Source of the DNA: Sycobia sp. Sy_11
Lineage: Eukaryota; Arthropoda; Insecta; Hymenoptera; Epichrysomallidae
NCBI GenBank assembly: GCA_018907035.1
Contig: JACCIC010000001.1
Span: 7,801,501-7,865,500 of the forward strand
DNA: 64,000 nt
Direction: 5' to 3'
Shown: piece by piece, positions 13,540 through 26,950 of the stretch
How positions within the stretch are numbered: the first letter of the stretch is position 1
Layout of the letters: every line of letters starts with the position of its first letter
Notes under the pieces: generated by a model
What the model was told of the DNA's origin: nothing
Databases searched by the model: none
Seen by the model: the letters and a program-made list of their open reading frames with translations, nothing else
Program-made: the position numbers and the translations under genes

Positions 13540-14039
13540 AGCATACCTTGCATTACTGTGACGGAAATGTGTAACGTCTTCGTAATCGCGACGAAGCTTT
13601 CCAAAACTGACACAAGTCAAGGATAAAATGTTTACTATATACAATTCCTATATAGGCATATATTAACCTTTTCTCTCTATGGGCGTATGTAATTAAAAAT
13701 CAATTAAGATTTTGACGTATTTCCTGATAATCCATACCCGCCTGGATTTCCAAAGAGATGACACTTAAGATCACGGGAGACTTTAATTAGCATGTGTTAT
13801 TTTCGAAATTTCAACGGAATTAATTTAATTGCGTAGTACGCGAGATCATATTTATAATCGTTATTGAATTTGATACTCTCGGGGGATCGATGATATAAAA
13901 GAAATTTCTTTTTATAATTAATGTAATTTTTAATTATTTATATATTATTTTGAAGGATGAATACATACGTTATCTGTAATGAACTTATCAAAATTTTGAT
14001 CAACATATATATATCAATATATATTATATAAATATATAT

Positions 14040-14086
<47 letters not shown>

Positions 14087-14450
14087 TCATTTGTATTTAT
14101 AATATTTATCTTTTATAATTTTATAAATTTAATAATTGTACATTAATTATAATAAAAGTAATGAAAATGTCATATTACATATGTCTGTAAATTATTACTA
14201 TAATTTTGAATGTTCATTAAATATGCAATTTCTTTTGGGGGTTGACCGTTGTTCTCTTAAATAATAAAAACAGCAACGGTTAAAACGCCAAAATAAGCAT
14301 TTCCGTTTTAAGTGGCTATAATAACATTCTAGTATGAAATATAGCTTTCCTATACAATTCCTATATAATTTTTCGAAAACTCAGACATCATTGTCTTTGA
14401 AAAATCCAAGACAAGCTTATACGATACTTAATATCTGTGCAATTTCTTAG
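13540..14450. other. AT-rich stretch, no gene recognised
   Basis: Contains a TA run at 14046-14081 and nothing that reads as an exon. Confidence 0.6.
14046..14081. repeat. (TA)n microsatellite
   Basis: TA run inside AT-rich DNA. Confidence 0.9.
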
Positions 14451-14472
14451 TCAGCACGGCTCGATGCAAAGA

Positions 14473-14474
<2 letters not shown>

Positions 14475-14517
<43 letters not shown>
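14475..14517. repeat. (TA)n microsatellite
   Basis: Pure TA run at the left edge of the 14520-15260 island. Confidence 0.95.
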
Positions 14518-14518
<1 letters not shown>

Positions 14519-14519
14519 C

Positions 14520-14826
14520 AAAGAACTTTTATTTTCCCCGTGCTTCCTTCCCGTCTTTCACACCGCCGCCTTATCTCAAGATCTTCGGCGTGTCTCGCTG
14601 CACAACTACTACCGATGGATCTCACCTGCCGGAACATCGCGCACCGTCAGTTCAAACACACAGAAGGTGGAAAAAAATGCACATGTACAGGCACACACAT
14701 GCGCAAGAGAGGTTGCAATTTTCGTCAGCCAGCACAGTGGCGCTTCATGGCGCACCTTGTTTTCGCGCACTATAATATATATATGTGCTTGGCTAATCTA
14801 TCGGATTTCTCTCAATCGTCAAGACG

Positions 14827-14870
<44 letters not shown>

Positions 14871-15270
14871 GTGTTATACCGATCTATCCCGTCATCTCGA
14901 GGAAAGCTTCAACCTCAGCTTGCCCCCACCGCTGCCGCCGCCGCCGCGCTCTCGGGATCGATCTCTTCCGGTACTTGGATCCGGAGTACCGGCCGATTGA
15001 GAGGGGGAAGGCTCATCTGATTTACGGATTATGTCTTCCGGCTGTACGTCTCGATTTTCTCGATCTCCTTTTTTTTCCTCCTACTCTTCCTCCTCTCCCT
15101 CCCCGCTCGACAGATCGATATAATGCTCGTCTATTCGTGGCTTTACTTTCGATTCTCGATCACGTGCGCGCCGGGGCGCAAGAGGCAGGCAACGGGCAAC
15201 AGGTTCGGCGTCTCTCTCGGCGAAAAAGAAATCCTCGACTTTCTGGCCGAATTCAACCTCGAGCAATGGG
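14520..15270. other. CG-rich island bounded by TA tracts
   Basis: Moderately to strongly GC-rich text with TA tracts at both ends and one inside. A 335-codon frame (14540-15547) crosses three TA tracts as Tyr-Ile runs and is not credible. A shorter part ending at 15270 is open in several frames, but no domain is recognised. Confidence 0.5.
14827..14867. repeat. (TA)n microsatellite
   Basis: TA run with one TG interruption. Confidence 0.9.
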
Positions 15271-15272
15271 TA

Positions 15273-15275
<3 letters not shown>

Positions 15276-15329
<54 letters not shown>
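15276..15329. repeat. (TA)n microsatellite
   Basis: Pure TA run. Confidence 0.95.
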
Positions 15330-15331
<2 letters not shown>

Positions 15332-15364
15332 CTCGATCGCTCAAACTCGCTACATATTATAAAT

Positions 15365-16320
15365 AATATTATCTATAATTCGATAAATACATTTATAAAG
15401 TTGAAAGTCTTCTTTCCAAGCCACTATACGGAAGATTTCGATATTTCTTCAAATTCAAGATTTATTATTATTCTGGCGATATCGATTTTACTGAGCAGTA
15501 ATAGGACTTCGGTATTTCGAATTTCTCGGAGGTATTTTCAAAGCTAGCCTGATGAAGTATTTTTTAACATCGATTGCATACCCTCAATATATTCTCTTAC
15601 GTCGATGTTTTTATTTGACAGACGAGGAGTTATCTTCGTAATTATGGACTTTTTTAATTATTATTCGTAACATTTCTACGATTATAATGCCATACTTGAT
15701 ATTATAGCAGTCTTGAAGAGGACTTTTTCGAAAATTCAAAACTTTTTCACCGAGCAACAAGTTTTTCAAACAAGTCGGATTCCTAGAAGCTGACGATTGA
15801 GCGAAAACTAAATGGTTATAGTATGTTTTTTTTCGAAAATGTAGAGAACCCCGGCTCTGTTGGGGCGGATGCTCGATAAATTTTAATTTAGCGTTCCCAA
15901 AAGAATATCGGAAATTTTCAAATATCTTTTAAAAGTTCATTTTCATTTATTCGTGATCTTGTCTAAATAATTTAAGACATTTCCTGCAAATTTTTATCCT
16001 GAATATTATATAATATTCTCAATTGGAGAAAAAATTATATACTGTTAAAGAGTCAGACGGAAAAGTCGATGCTAAAAGTTCAACAGTAAAAACTTCGACA
16101 ATATCCCACTTTTTGACATGAAGCGCTAAACCACAAAAGTCACGTAAGGAGGCATACACGCGACGTATTAAACAGACAACATTAAATGAAGAGTATCATT
16201 TTTGTTGTGTAAACTTTCTGCATAATCGAAATAAAATTTGTACAGAATTTTCTCTTAATCGCTAGACAGAATTTCCAACTGCACGCGATAAATACGAAAT
16301 TTCGAAAAATATACATACAT
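15365..16320. other. AT-rich stretch, no gene recognised
   Basis: No exon-like open frame and no repeats of note. Confidence 0.55.
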
Positions 16321-16325
16321 ACATT

Positions 16326-16329
<4 letters not shown>

Positions 16330-16400
<71 letters not shown>
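16330..16400. repeat. (TA)n microsatellite
   Basis: About 70 bp with one TG break; among the longest TA tracts here. Confidence 0.95.
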
Positions 16401-16401
<1 letters not shown>

Positions 16402-16558
16402 AATAATAGTTTAGATATCGCTCTCATTTAATTATCGCAAGTGGTGGACTTCGCGTATATGACGATTAATCGGTTTGGTTGTCTAACGCAGCTAATTAAG
16501 CGGCTCCTCGAAAGTGCGCTCAAAGCTCAATTAATCAACGTGTCTCGACAAACTTAGA

Positions 16559-16584
16559 CACACACACACACACACACACACACA
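16559..16584. repeat. (CA)n microsatellite
   Basis: Short pure CA run. Confidence 0.9.
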
Positions 16585-16739
16585 AAACAGAAGCTATATA
16601 ATGCTATAGGAAAAAAACCATGGAAAACTTATAACTTGGCGAGAGCGAACCTTAGATTATGTATATACAAATAAAAACAAGAAAGCAGCCCCCATGAATT
16701 AATTATCATAAAATAAGTAATGTATGTATCCCGTTGCGA

Positions 16740-17330
16740 AATTGATTTTTCCTTTCGTTCGCCCCGCCACACCCGGCCCCGTCGCCCCCGCGTCCTTGGA
16801 TCAGCCGGGCTCTCGAAAGTTTCGCACAAGTGCGGGCGTGCGCCAAACTGACAACCGTATTACATGCGGCGCGGCCGATGGGGCGAGTGCTGCCCGACAG
16901 TCAATTCGCAATTCGCGCGCCGCGCCGCGACGAGAGGTCCCGGGGCACGGAGAAACAAAGAGACTCGCGCGCGGGGCCGTTTCGAAATTCATTCTCCTGC
17001 CTTCCCGCCCTCCCCCCGCGGCCCCTCCGCCGTCCTCCGGTTTTTCTTTTCTTCTTTTCCAATGCGCGTGCAAAGAGCGCGCTCGCGCGCGTGTCGAGGT
17101 TCGCGAGATCGCCGAAGGCATTCCGGCGTCCGCGCGACACGGGCAAAAAAAATATGGAACAAGGAGTCAAGGATGATGTCGTTTGGCGAAAAGAAACTTT
17201 CTCGTGTCTCTCTCTCTCTCCGTCTCCCCCCTCCCTCCCCCTTCTCTCACGATCTCGTTCTTTCTCTATTTGACTTCTTCCTAGGAGGATCGATCGACGA
17301 GGGAGTGAAGCGATCCCTTGAGCAGAGCAG
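16740..17330. other. CG-rich island
   Basis: Strongly CG-rich; all six frames are largely open as a composition effect, giving Arg/Ala/Pro-rich translations. No conserved protein is recognised and no codon-position bias could be judged. Its right end is a CT-rich patch (17205-17245) followed by a TA tract. Confidence 0.55.
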
Positions 17331-17331
17331 C

Positions 17332-17334
<3 letters not shown>

Positions 17335-17381
<47 letters not shown>

Positions 17382-17413
17382 CATCATATACATATACATC
17401 ATATATACATATA

Positions 17414-17475
<62 letters not shown>
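17335..17475. repeat. Compound TA tract with ~15-bp minisatellite core
   Basis: TA run 17335-17375, then three near-copies of a unit containing CATATACATCATATA (17376-17417), then TA run 17418-17475, then GT repeats to 17494. Confidence 0.9.
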
Positions 17476-17477
<2 letters not shown>

Positions 17478-17559
17478 GTGTGTGTGTGTGTGTCTGTATG
17501 TATGTATATAATCGCGCATTGTGAAAAATCACCGATGCATACTGCTGCAGGTAATAAAA

Positions 17560-18060
17560 GTAAGAGTGGCAGGGAGGAAGGCGGACGTCGAGGATGAGCC
17601 GTCGCGAAGGATCCAGAACGTCGTCGTCCGACGACGTCGCCGCCAGTCGCTGGGCAATTTTCCTCGCGGAAGTTATACAGCGGTTCTGTGCCCCCCCCCA
17701 CCCCACCCCCGATCCTCCTTCCGTTTCTCTTCGTTCTTGTTCTTTAACGAGAGCACCCGTCCGTAGATGAGCAGGACAAGGGGGGGGGGAGCAAAAAATC
17801 GAAGACCCGTCGTCGTCCTCGTCGCGCGCTCGCGCGTCTAACGATGCTCCGCATTACCAGCGCGAGGAGCGCGGCTTTATTATTCGCGCGGTGTGCTTAC
17901 TTTCGCCGGGGGCGCTTATCTAATTGGCGCGCGGGCCCCATGCATCGTCCGGAAAGGCGCTTCGTCGAAAACGTGCGCGCTCTTTTAATTAGAGCTCTAA
18001 CGATCGTTAGGGATAGATTCGCGCAATCGATCGGGAGGGGAGGCTGTATCCATATCGAAA
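17560..18060. other. CG-rich island
   Basis: CG-rich with a C tract near 17693-17707 and a G tract at 17780-17789. The frames are arginine-rich and unrecognised. Confidence 0.5.
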
Positions 18061-18108
18061 AAGAATTCAAAAGAGGAAACGAAAAAAATTTACATCGTCC
18101 GAAGCCAA

Positions 18109-18110
<2 letters not shown>

Positions 18111-18142
<32 letters not shown>

Positions 18143-18155
18143 TGTGTGTGTGTGT
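18111..18155. repeat. (GT)n microsatellite
   Basis: GT run with one TATG break. Confidence 0.95.
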
Positions 18156-18199
18156 AAATGGAATCCGTGCGTGTTTTGTGATTACCCTAGTGCCAGACG

Positions 18200-19210
18200 G
18201 AAGGCTAATATAGATGTTTTTTTTCTTTAAATATAATAGAATATTATATGAGGATAAAGAAGTACAAGTAAAGTAATTATTTACAATCGGCAAATTTATT
18301 AATGCAGTTGAAATTAGAAAAAAGATGTTTAATCTTGCAGCGCTGCAAATAATTAAAACTGACGCTTAAATCGATCAGCATTGATGCTGACGAAGCGTTG
18401 CGTTTTAACAAAAAATATTGAGTTTTCGTTCTATAGATTTCCAGCTGTTCATAATCGAGAATTTCTTCCCATTTTCATTGTATTTGGTAAACATCTTCAT
18501 AAATAAATTTATTCTTCAACATAAGGCATGTATAACAAGAAAATATTATTGTATTAAGTAAAATATTAAAACTTTTTTAGTAACTTAATATTTTTTTTAG
18601 AGAGTGAGGTCAGCAATAGTACTATAATCAGAATAGAATATTTTTAATTCGCACGTGCGATAAAAATATTTATTAATATAATTATCAAAAAATACATATT
18701 TTTTACCGGGATTTTCTTTTTCGTCAAGATGTAGAATATTTTATCCAATAAATCCTCGACATTTCATTTTCCAAATCTTTATAATGAAAAAGTTAATTTG
18801 TTTAAGCTATTTTATAAATTTTAGGCAACTTGGACTACGCTATATATAGGGTACTACAAAATTATACTTTCTGTTTACGTCTTAAGTAATCGCTTGAAAA
18901 AGATTAGAAGTAAATTTTTTTAATGTAATAACGATATCAACAGTAATCGTGCAATCATTTTTTGACTGACATTTTGATATGGAAATCTTATCTTATGACG
19001 CCTTCGTTATCGGTTTATGTGTTAAAATCATTTCAATCGATTAATTAAGAGCTAGAAATAGAAGTTTAAATTTTCGAAAATTTCTAATTAATTGCGATTT
19101 GAAAAGTAGTTACCGTTGCTGAGTTCTGCAAGTAGTATTTTGTGTTTTTTTTCGATTTAATAGTCATTCTTTTTCTTGAAGTATATTCTACATTCCATTA
19201 AAAAATTATC
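18200..19210. other. AT-rich stretch, no gene recognised
   Basis: No exon recognised. Confidence 0.55.
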
Positions 19211-20811
19211 GATTATACATTCATGTTTTCTTTGTCTTTACAGAGAACATGGCCATTCGCACTCTCGGCGTCAAAATACTTATAAGGAAGTACTTTACGT
19301 ACACCGGGCTACGATACTGCGAACGGAAAGGTTAACAATAACGCTGTGTGCCGGTCTGTCCCTCGTTCGCCGAGTTTTTTTTCCTTTTTCGCTCGTCGTA
19401 GACTCGTGCTAAAGAAACACACATCTATATACTGGCGGATTTTTAAATTTCACCTCTCCCGGGAGGCGAAGCGCGGCAGATCCGGCGCAGCTCTCGGTTT
19501 CTCCGGCCTACACTGGTCGGCCGTACGCGTAAGCGCGCACGGATCGGGGGAAAAGCCGCGAGGGGGAGCGACGCAAAGCCGAGGCTCCGATGCGCGAAAA
19601 CCCGATCGACAGCTCGCGCTTGGAAGCGCCGGTCGCCGCCGAAAACGCGGCGCCGCTTTCGATTTGCCCCGGGAAAATTCATATTCAAATACGCTAGATC
19701 GGCCGGCAGGCACGGCTAATGAGTAAAAAAAAAAAGGATTAAACGAACAAAAAAAAGAAGAAAAAAACGCCCGCGCGGTGCTATAATCAGTGACATCGTC
19801 GATGGATATAATAGACTGTCATCGCCGGCGGATACCTCGACGTCGCTCTCCCCTCGCGTCGCCCCGACCACTTTCGTTTTCGCGCGCCGCGAGCGAGTAA
19901 TGCGTGAAAACGAGGAGCGACCAAAAAAAAAGAGGAACAAAAAATGGGAATGAAAAAATAAACGAAAACAAAAAATCGCACCGAGAGCAAAGCCGCACGG
20001 CGGCCCGTGCTCGACGATCTGTCGTCGCGTTCCGTCGCCGCACTTTTATTTTCCCCTCCCCTGATTAGAAAGCGCCTCATTTCGGCCCCGCTCGCGCAGG
20101 CATACACGCGCGCGTGCGCGCGCGAAGAAATCGACAGTTTACCGATCCGTCGCGCTCTTTCCGAAACGCTCCGGACGAGCGCGGCGGCGCCGCGCCACCG
20201 CGCTGAACAGAAGTCGCGCGCAAGATAATAATATCAGATTCGCCATCGACTACTGACCTTTTCCTCTCAGCACCTCTCCGGGGGTCCGCTTCTCGTTAAT
20301 CCCTCATGTAACTGCGCCAAGCACCTCCCTGGAGGGGCGGGGGCGCGCACTCGACTGCGGCACACTAGCTTTTATATCTCCCTCGTTGTCGTTGCTTTAT
20401 TTGTTTTGTTTTGTTTTTTACCAGGCTAGCATAAAAACCAAGCGATCGGGAAAATGCCAACGGAGAAACAAACAATATAGTCACACCTGTTCCTTGGCAC
20501 ACGCGCTCGCGGTGTCACTTCTTTCGATTTGTTTTTCTTTTCTTTTTTTTTGCGGCGTATGTTCGTTTACTCCACGGTGGCACGCTGACGGACTCGTTGC
20601 CCGGTCGTAGAGGATGAACGTCGTCGGCGACGAGGAGGAGGTGGAGGACTTTCCCGGGGAAGTCTCAAGGCCAACGTTCCACTTCGTCGAGCGATCTCGA
20701 CACGGTGCGAGTTCGTGGTCGTCAAGGGGGGGCAGTCGGGCCGTCGTACCCTGGCGCACTCCAGGACGACGAGGTGCTGCTGCTTCAGCTCTCGCGCTAT
20801 ATGTCTGTATA

Positions 20812-20816
<5 letters not shown>

Positions 20817-20860
<44 letters not shown>
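20817..20860. repeat. (TA)n microsatellite
   Basis: Pure TA run in the middle of the largest CG-rich island. Confidence 0.95.
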
Positions 20861-20865
<5 letters not shown>

Positions 20866-21179
20866 CCGTTGCCTTTCGAGCTGTTAAGGGGGCGCACTTT
20901 TGTACGGGAAGAATAAACGAGACGACGAGCCCGCGTGCGGGCAAGAACGGGAGACGGGGGCAGAAATAAAAGACGGCGACGATAATAATGACGATGGTAA
21001 CGAGAAGCAAAGGACGAAGTGGAGGACGGAGCAGCAACTCTCGCGTCTTTGCCCGGGACGAGGAGACTAAAGTCGCGCGCGCGCGCGAGAGAGTGAAAAA
21101 CACACCAGGAGTATATAGTAGTAGTACGCGCGTACCGTACGGCGCCGCCGTCGTCTGGTGAGCTTTCTATACGACGAGA

Positions 21180-21250
21180 GCCGAGCGGCGGGTCGGGTGG
21201 GGTGGTGTGCTGGCGGGGGCGGGGGGAGGAGAGGGAGGTGGAGGTAGCTG
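21180..21250 (+). other. G-quadruplex-prone G-rich run
   Basis: More than six runs of three or more G within 70 bases on the plus strand, including GGGTCGGGTGGGG and GGGGGCGGGGGG. Confidence 0.6.
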
Positions 21251-21354
21251 GCGACGGCGCGGGGCCTCGGTCGCGGGGTGGGGGTAGAGCGGGCCCATTG
21301 GCGTCGGGCCTCCGACGTAGAAGGAGAGAGGACGCGCGGCCAGCTGCGCGCTCA

Positions 21355-21368
21355 CACACACACACACA

Positions 21369-21410
<42 letters not shown>

Positions 21411-21411
21411 G
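21355..21411. repeat. (CA)n-(CT)n compound microsatellite
   Basis: CA run passing into a CT run within the large island. Confidence 0.9.
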
Positions 21412-21639
21412 GCTGATTCGCAGCTGACTCGACGATATCGGGGAGAGCCAGTGGCGCGGAAATATATATATAAGCGGCTCCGGCGGCGAAAGGCCCGAGG
21501 GACGAAGGCAAGCGGGGGATGAGGGGCCCGGGAATGATACGGGCCTGACGTGAGCGAAGCGTTGTGTCTACACACTGGTTTATTACCAGTGCGGTTTTGA
21601 ATTCGTTATCTTTCTTCTTTTTTTTTATTCTTCGTTCGT

Positions 21640-24200
21640 TCGAAGTTGGGCCTTATTCGTCGATCTATAGGGGCCTGTCGGTCTTTTGTCTGTTTTGTAA
21701 GGGACCTCGAGGGGATTGTTATAGATTGGATCCAATGGAATTTTTGCGATTGCGATTGCGATAACCGCCAGAACTGGATTACTCCTTAGTCCGTTCGCAT
21801 AAATTGCTTTATTGTTTATGACTTTTGTATAATTTAATATGAAATAATAAACAATCAACTGATAAACCATTCCATCCATCAAAACAATGAATTTATGAGA
21901 ATAAGTAATTTATATAATAACGAAGAGATTATTCGTTAATAATATTTAAAAAAATAAATAAATACGTTCGATTATCGTCAATTTTCTCATTTTCTGTTGC
22001 CAATATAGCCTCATATAAAGTTTTGAATTTTCTATTATAGAAAGTGTAACAGTAGTTCTTAATTTGTTTATATCTTTATAGAATTTTTGTCTAAACGGTT
22101 TCGATAAATTATAATATTCTACCAATGTGGATGCTACAGAAAGTTAAATTAATATAAACCTCTCTACATATACTAGAATATTGTGAAAAACTTTTATTCG
22201 GCATATTTTTTATTTTTCATTTCCAACCCACAGTCGCTTTTTCATAAAATTAATAATGAATTTATATTTATTGCTGGAATCTGAAAGTTTGCGGTAACGA
22301 TTTTTTTTTTATGTACCTATGTGTACAAGTAGATTTGTATTCTGCAACCAGAAATATGCTGAATCAAGCTTTTCCCATATTTCCAGAATACTATTGGCAA
22401 GCCCCTACCTTGTTAAAATTTCTTTATCACAACGAAATCATTAATTTTTAGTACCCATATTGGTCCGTCAGCATTGTTTCGGCATTGTAAACTAGACATA
22501 ATAAGCTAACTTTCACACCAAAACTTGCACGAAAGCACATTAAACAATTTTCAGGAAGTGGAAGTCGACCATTGACAATGCCCCAGTTGTGTAATTATTC
22601 TTCTCAAATATCCTATTGTATATTAATTTCTTTTTCTTTTAGTATTATAATGTATTTTCATTATTGAAAGTACGCAAATAGGATTGCTAAACTAAGAACG
22701 AAAATAATGGAAATCCCTATTATTCACCAGTCTCATAATTTATTATAATGATGTGTGGAATAGAGGGAAGAAATGCTACTTGAATCATCGGACCTCCATA
22801 GATAACGATTCTTATAATAATAAATATGTTCATATTCCATTATTATAACTCTCACTTTATATAAGTAGATGCACACAGGGTCTAATAAGGCGTGTCTTGC
22901 CGTATCCTGCATTCATCTACTTCGGCCTAATATGGGATGTACTTTTGTACTACTTATTATTACTTTCTACATTATTTTACAAAAATTCACCTTATGCTTA
23001 TTAACGAGACATTGGATTATGAATTTTCTTGCCTGCTAACAGATTTTACGGTTTTAATATTTGGAAAGGTGTAAGACGGAAGTACCATAAAACAGCAGGA
23101 AAGTGTGTAGTTCTTTTTTTTTTAGTATTTATTGAATGATTGGCTTTCATACATCTAATCCTTAAATTATATGCTTCTAAATACAAAAAAATATAATAAA
23201 ATCAATATCAAAAATAGGGAATTATATAGTCGTACTGATGAATTAGAAAATGAGTAATCAATTTTAATTATTATGAAGAAATTTTATAATTACATAAATT
23301 GCAGTTCATACGTTCATTACAAAAAAATCGCGATGAAATCGCGGCATTTAATGTGAGTCCACCACTACCGCAGCCTGTGCATTAATCGAAAATAATTTTT
23401 TACTATACCTTAATAGGTAGAAAGATTTTAAAATCAATAAAGCTACAATGTCATTAAAATCATTATTATACGACCGAAAAGAATTACCGATACGTTCTCT
23501 GAGCGGTAATCCACTCAATTATATAAATCTTACTTAAGTAACTGGATTTGATTGATATATACCCGTTGATGGTACTCTTATTGCGATTATTTTTCCGCAG
23601 ATAAATCACTCGCCAGGCTATCTTTCATTATTTCTTCCATTCGAATTTTCTCGTTACTAACGGCGAAATTTTGAGATTCATGTCCGTGAAATCAGCTCCA
23701 CGGCTTAATCAGATTCATGGACTATGAGCCGCGCGAGATTTTTCTATTTTACAGTATATTGTCATTTCAGAAGGTTAATAAAATTCTTTGACAAAGCTCG
23801 AAGATGACTTTCGGGACGAGTGACAAAAAGAAATTCTCATAAATATTCGTTTAATTGGCTTGACTTTAATCCATGCGCAATGATTTATGCGAGAGATGCC
23901 ACAGAATGATAATGATAATAGTCTACGAGAAATCCGACAACACGTCGCTTTTGAAACTAATATAAATATCAGATAAAAATATTATATATATATTTAATTA
24001 TAAATATACGTATATATATGCACGTGTTAGGTCAATAAACCGTGCAGGAAAAGAGCTTCGTCGATCGCACTGGCAGGTTGAATAAAATCGGAATACAAGG
24101 ACTATTCCAACTTTTAACAATTCATCAACCAACTTTTATCAACAATTTTACTTACATGAAAAGGTTGTTCGAAAAGTTGAGTTGAAAAATTCCTGTAGCT
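21640..24200. other. AT-rich gene desert
   Basis: No recognisable exon, RNA gene or long microsatellite in about 2.5 kb. Confidence 0.6.
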
Positions 24201-24235
24201 TATGAAGTGCGCTACTGTAGTTTTCTGATGTATGT

Positions 24236-24237
<2 letters not shown>

Positions 24238-24292
<55 letters not shown>
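24238..24292. repeat. (CA)n microsatellite
   Basis: Pure CA run followed by a short TA run. Confidence 0.95.
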
Positions 24293-24304
<12 letters not shown>

Positions 24305-24309
24305 CTTAT

Positions 24310-24540
24310 TCGTTCGCGAAGCGTGCAGGTATTCCAAAATACATTTCTTCCATTGTCGTACGACCTGCGGCAATGCGCCGGACACCGACGTAACCGTAAG
24401 CGCGTGCGCCGAATATCGTATTATGCTCTATGGCCAAATATAAATTTCGAGGGGCCTCTATACGAAGAGTGCACTTTTGTCCACACACGTGTGTACATTG
24501 CGAGTTTCGACCGTCCAAGAGAAGGTTTTATTGGCATTGG
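24310..24540. other. GC-richer patch, unassigned
   Basis: Open on both strands (plus to 24441, minus 24306-24518) but not recognised. It could be a lone exon or a regulatory element. Confidence 0.3.
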
Positions 24541-24599
24541 ATTTTTAATTTTTTTTCTCTTTTTTTTAAAAAAAAGAAAAAAAGCGAGCATTAATCATT

Positions 24600-26950
24600 T
24601 TCGATGCTACGTAACAGGCTGCATATATCATTAAACATACTTCAAATCGAACGCTACATTGTAGATGAATTGCTTTGATGATTCGCGGCACGTATAGAAA
24701 AAACGGAGCTTCGATTGCTCAATCTGTGTCGCTTCGTTGTAATAGCAAAGCTTAAACGGTCAAGGCGCGTAAAGCCCGTGCGCGAACTCTAAGATAAAGT
24801 GGAAATCGTATAATTTATTACACGAGTTATAAAATAAATCTTATTTATGACGTATCCCAGAAATGGGATTGCAAGGTAAACGGCTTCATTTTCGTCCGTC
24901 ATTTGAACCTTAAGAAACGAGGCACCACGAATCTACGAATTAATCTGTAATTATTAATATTTTATTTTTCAAAATATATTTACAATTATTATTGGTTTAA
25001 TTAAAAGGGATTAAAGAGAAATATATTTGTGAAGAATAAAACATTTATTAAAAAATTTATATTTGTATACATTTAAAGCATATTGCGTTTTAAAGAAAAT
25101 GAGTAATCTATTTACATTGGATACAATTTTTCCTAATTTCATTTATGGAAATATTTACAAGTTATATGCGTCCTCATATTTATTTTTAAAAGACAAAACA
25201 TTATGGACAATAATGTTTTGTATGATAATGCTCTTCACATTTTCGACGTATACTATAAAAGTTAATAAGAGACGATAAAGTCTATATTTAAATTACTAAA
25301 AACTACAAAAGTTTATACTGATTTATTAATTTCAAAAGCAATGTATACTTCAGATGAAAATTTTTCCATATAAATATTATTAATCTAATGATTATCGAGA
25401 GCTTGAATTTAAACATATAGTAAATGAAAGTCACAGAGCAAGAAAAAAGTCGACCCAACACCATGTTATCAGATGCCTACTGATACGGTGGATGGGTTTC
25501 TACGACCCAACGAACACTGGCAATATCAAATTTTGTTGATAATCGAACAAGAGATGAATAATAAGTTCACGTAATATTAAAATAATAAGAAAAATTAATT
25601 TTTTACATATGATCTACATACGTGTGTTTATTTATTTATTCTTATGGTCTGTCGTTATTATCGTCCAAATAATTAAGTTACAACTAAGACTTGATTGAAC
25701 TGTATTTGATTCAATAATAACAAGATTCGCTATTATCCTTCAGAATCCAATAGAAAATGCAAAGCGCTATATTACTTATTGTACAATGCCATTCTATTTT
25801 AAACCTTCAATTTTATACCGTTCTCTTTTGATCATACGTGAACATTAAAAACGTTTTATTCGTGCATTAAATGGCAGCAAGGATGCTTCGAACATCGCAC
25901 ATTTTTTTCCTTGCTTTTCTTCTATTTATTCATAACGTTTACGTCGTGTACAAACCTGCAAGGTTTAGAATTTCTATTTTATTAAACATTCCTTATTTTA
26001 TAAAAGATCAATTTCAGTTGAACATATAAGAAGAGTCTACGGTGATTGGGAAATCCATTGCCTTTGTTCAAATGGAACTTCTTTATATTCATTTTCAATT
26101 AAATAATGTACAAAATCACGTTTTGAACTTCCTTTGACTTTATATATAGTAACCGAATACTTGATCCTGTTCGATACATTCAATACATTATTTATTGTAT
26201 GATTATACAATCTGATACCTTTTCACTAATACAACGATATATAATAACATATATGTAATTATTCATTAATATTTTTATTATATTCTAAAAAATTTTTATT
26301 ATAATCTAAAAAATCAAATTAATGCTAATAATATCTCTAAATTCGTACAAATTTATTTTATTTAATATGCTTAAATAATAGAATTTAATAAATTAAGTAA
26401 ATTAAACTAATTTTGATAACATACGTAAAATTTTTTCTAAAAAAGCCTTATCTCAATGAAGTGCAAAGATAGTGAAAACTAAAATTAAAATAAAATAATG
26501 TCAGTTCATTCGATTAACAATTCCTTCAAAAATAATTATACGTATATAAAATGAAAATAAATTTATTTTTAATTTATTATATCCAATTATTTAATCGTAT
26601 TAATTAAAACGAACATGTATGAATGCAGATATCTTTAATAAGTTTTTCTACAAAATTTGGAAAAATTATCGAAATATTAACTCATTTATAATGTTGTAAT
26701 AATGAAAAGGTATCACATAGTATAATCATAAAATATATCATGTGTTGCAATTAGTGAAGAGGGTTAAGTATTGAATTACTATACGTATATAAAATCAAAG
26801 AAAAGAAAAATTGCTATTTCTACAATATCAAATTTAAAATAAATGTAATGACACGGAGTTACTTTTTCATCATAATTGATACATATCGTTCATATGTAAT
26901 TGATTCGTTACCTTATCCCTGTTCCTTAGTCAATCCATATTATTTTGAAT
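24600..26950. other. AT-rich gene desert left of the defensin-like pair
   Basis: The longest frame is 71 codons at 25063-25278 (plus), with no recognisable family. No third defensin-like copy was found here. Confidence 0.55.

Larger units (their letters stand above)
19250..21620. other. Largest CG-rich island of the window (~2.4 kb)
   Basis: Dense CG dinucleotides for 2.4 kb, with a TA tract (20817-20860), a CT tract (21369-21411) and a G-rich run (21180-21250). A pyrimidine-rich TTTACAG acceptor-like site before 19242 is followed by a 28-codon frame that is unrecognised. Such islands in insects often mark promoters or first exons. Neither strand gives a recognisable protein, and the 364-codon minus-strand frame contains repeat read-through. 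Confidence 0.5.

Noticed and set aside
14540..15547. 335-codon plus-strand open frame
   Set aside because: Crosses TA tracts read as Tyr-Ile repeats; the remainder is unrecognised and composition-driven.
16864..17511. 215-codon plus-strand frame and overlapping frames of 147-150 codons
   Set aside because: All frames are open because of CG-rich composition; the C-terminal part is TA repeat.
20481..21575. 364-codon minus-strand open frame
   Set aside because: Runs through a CT tract (Arg-Glu), a CA/GT tract and a TA tract (Tyr-Ile) in CG-rich DNA; no domain, and competing open frames on both strands.
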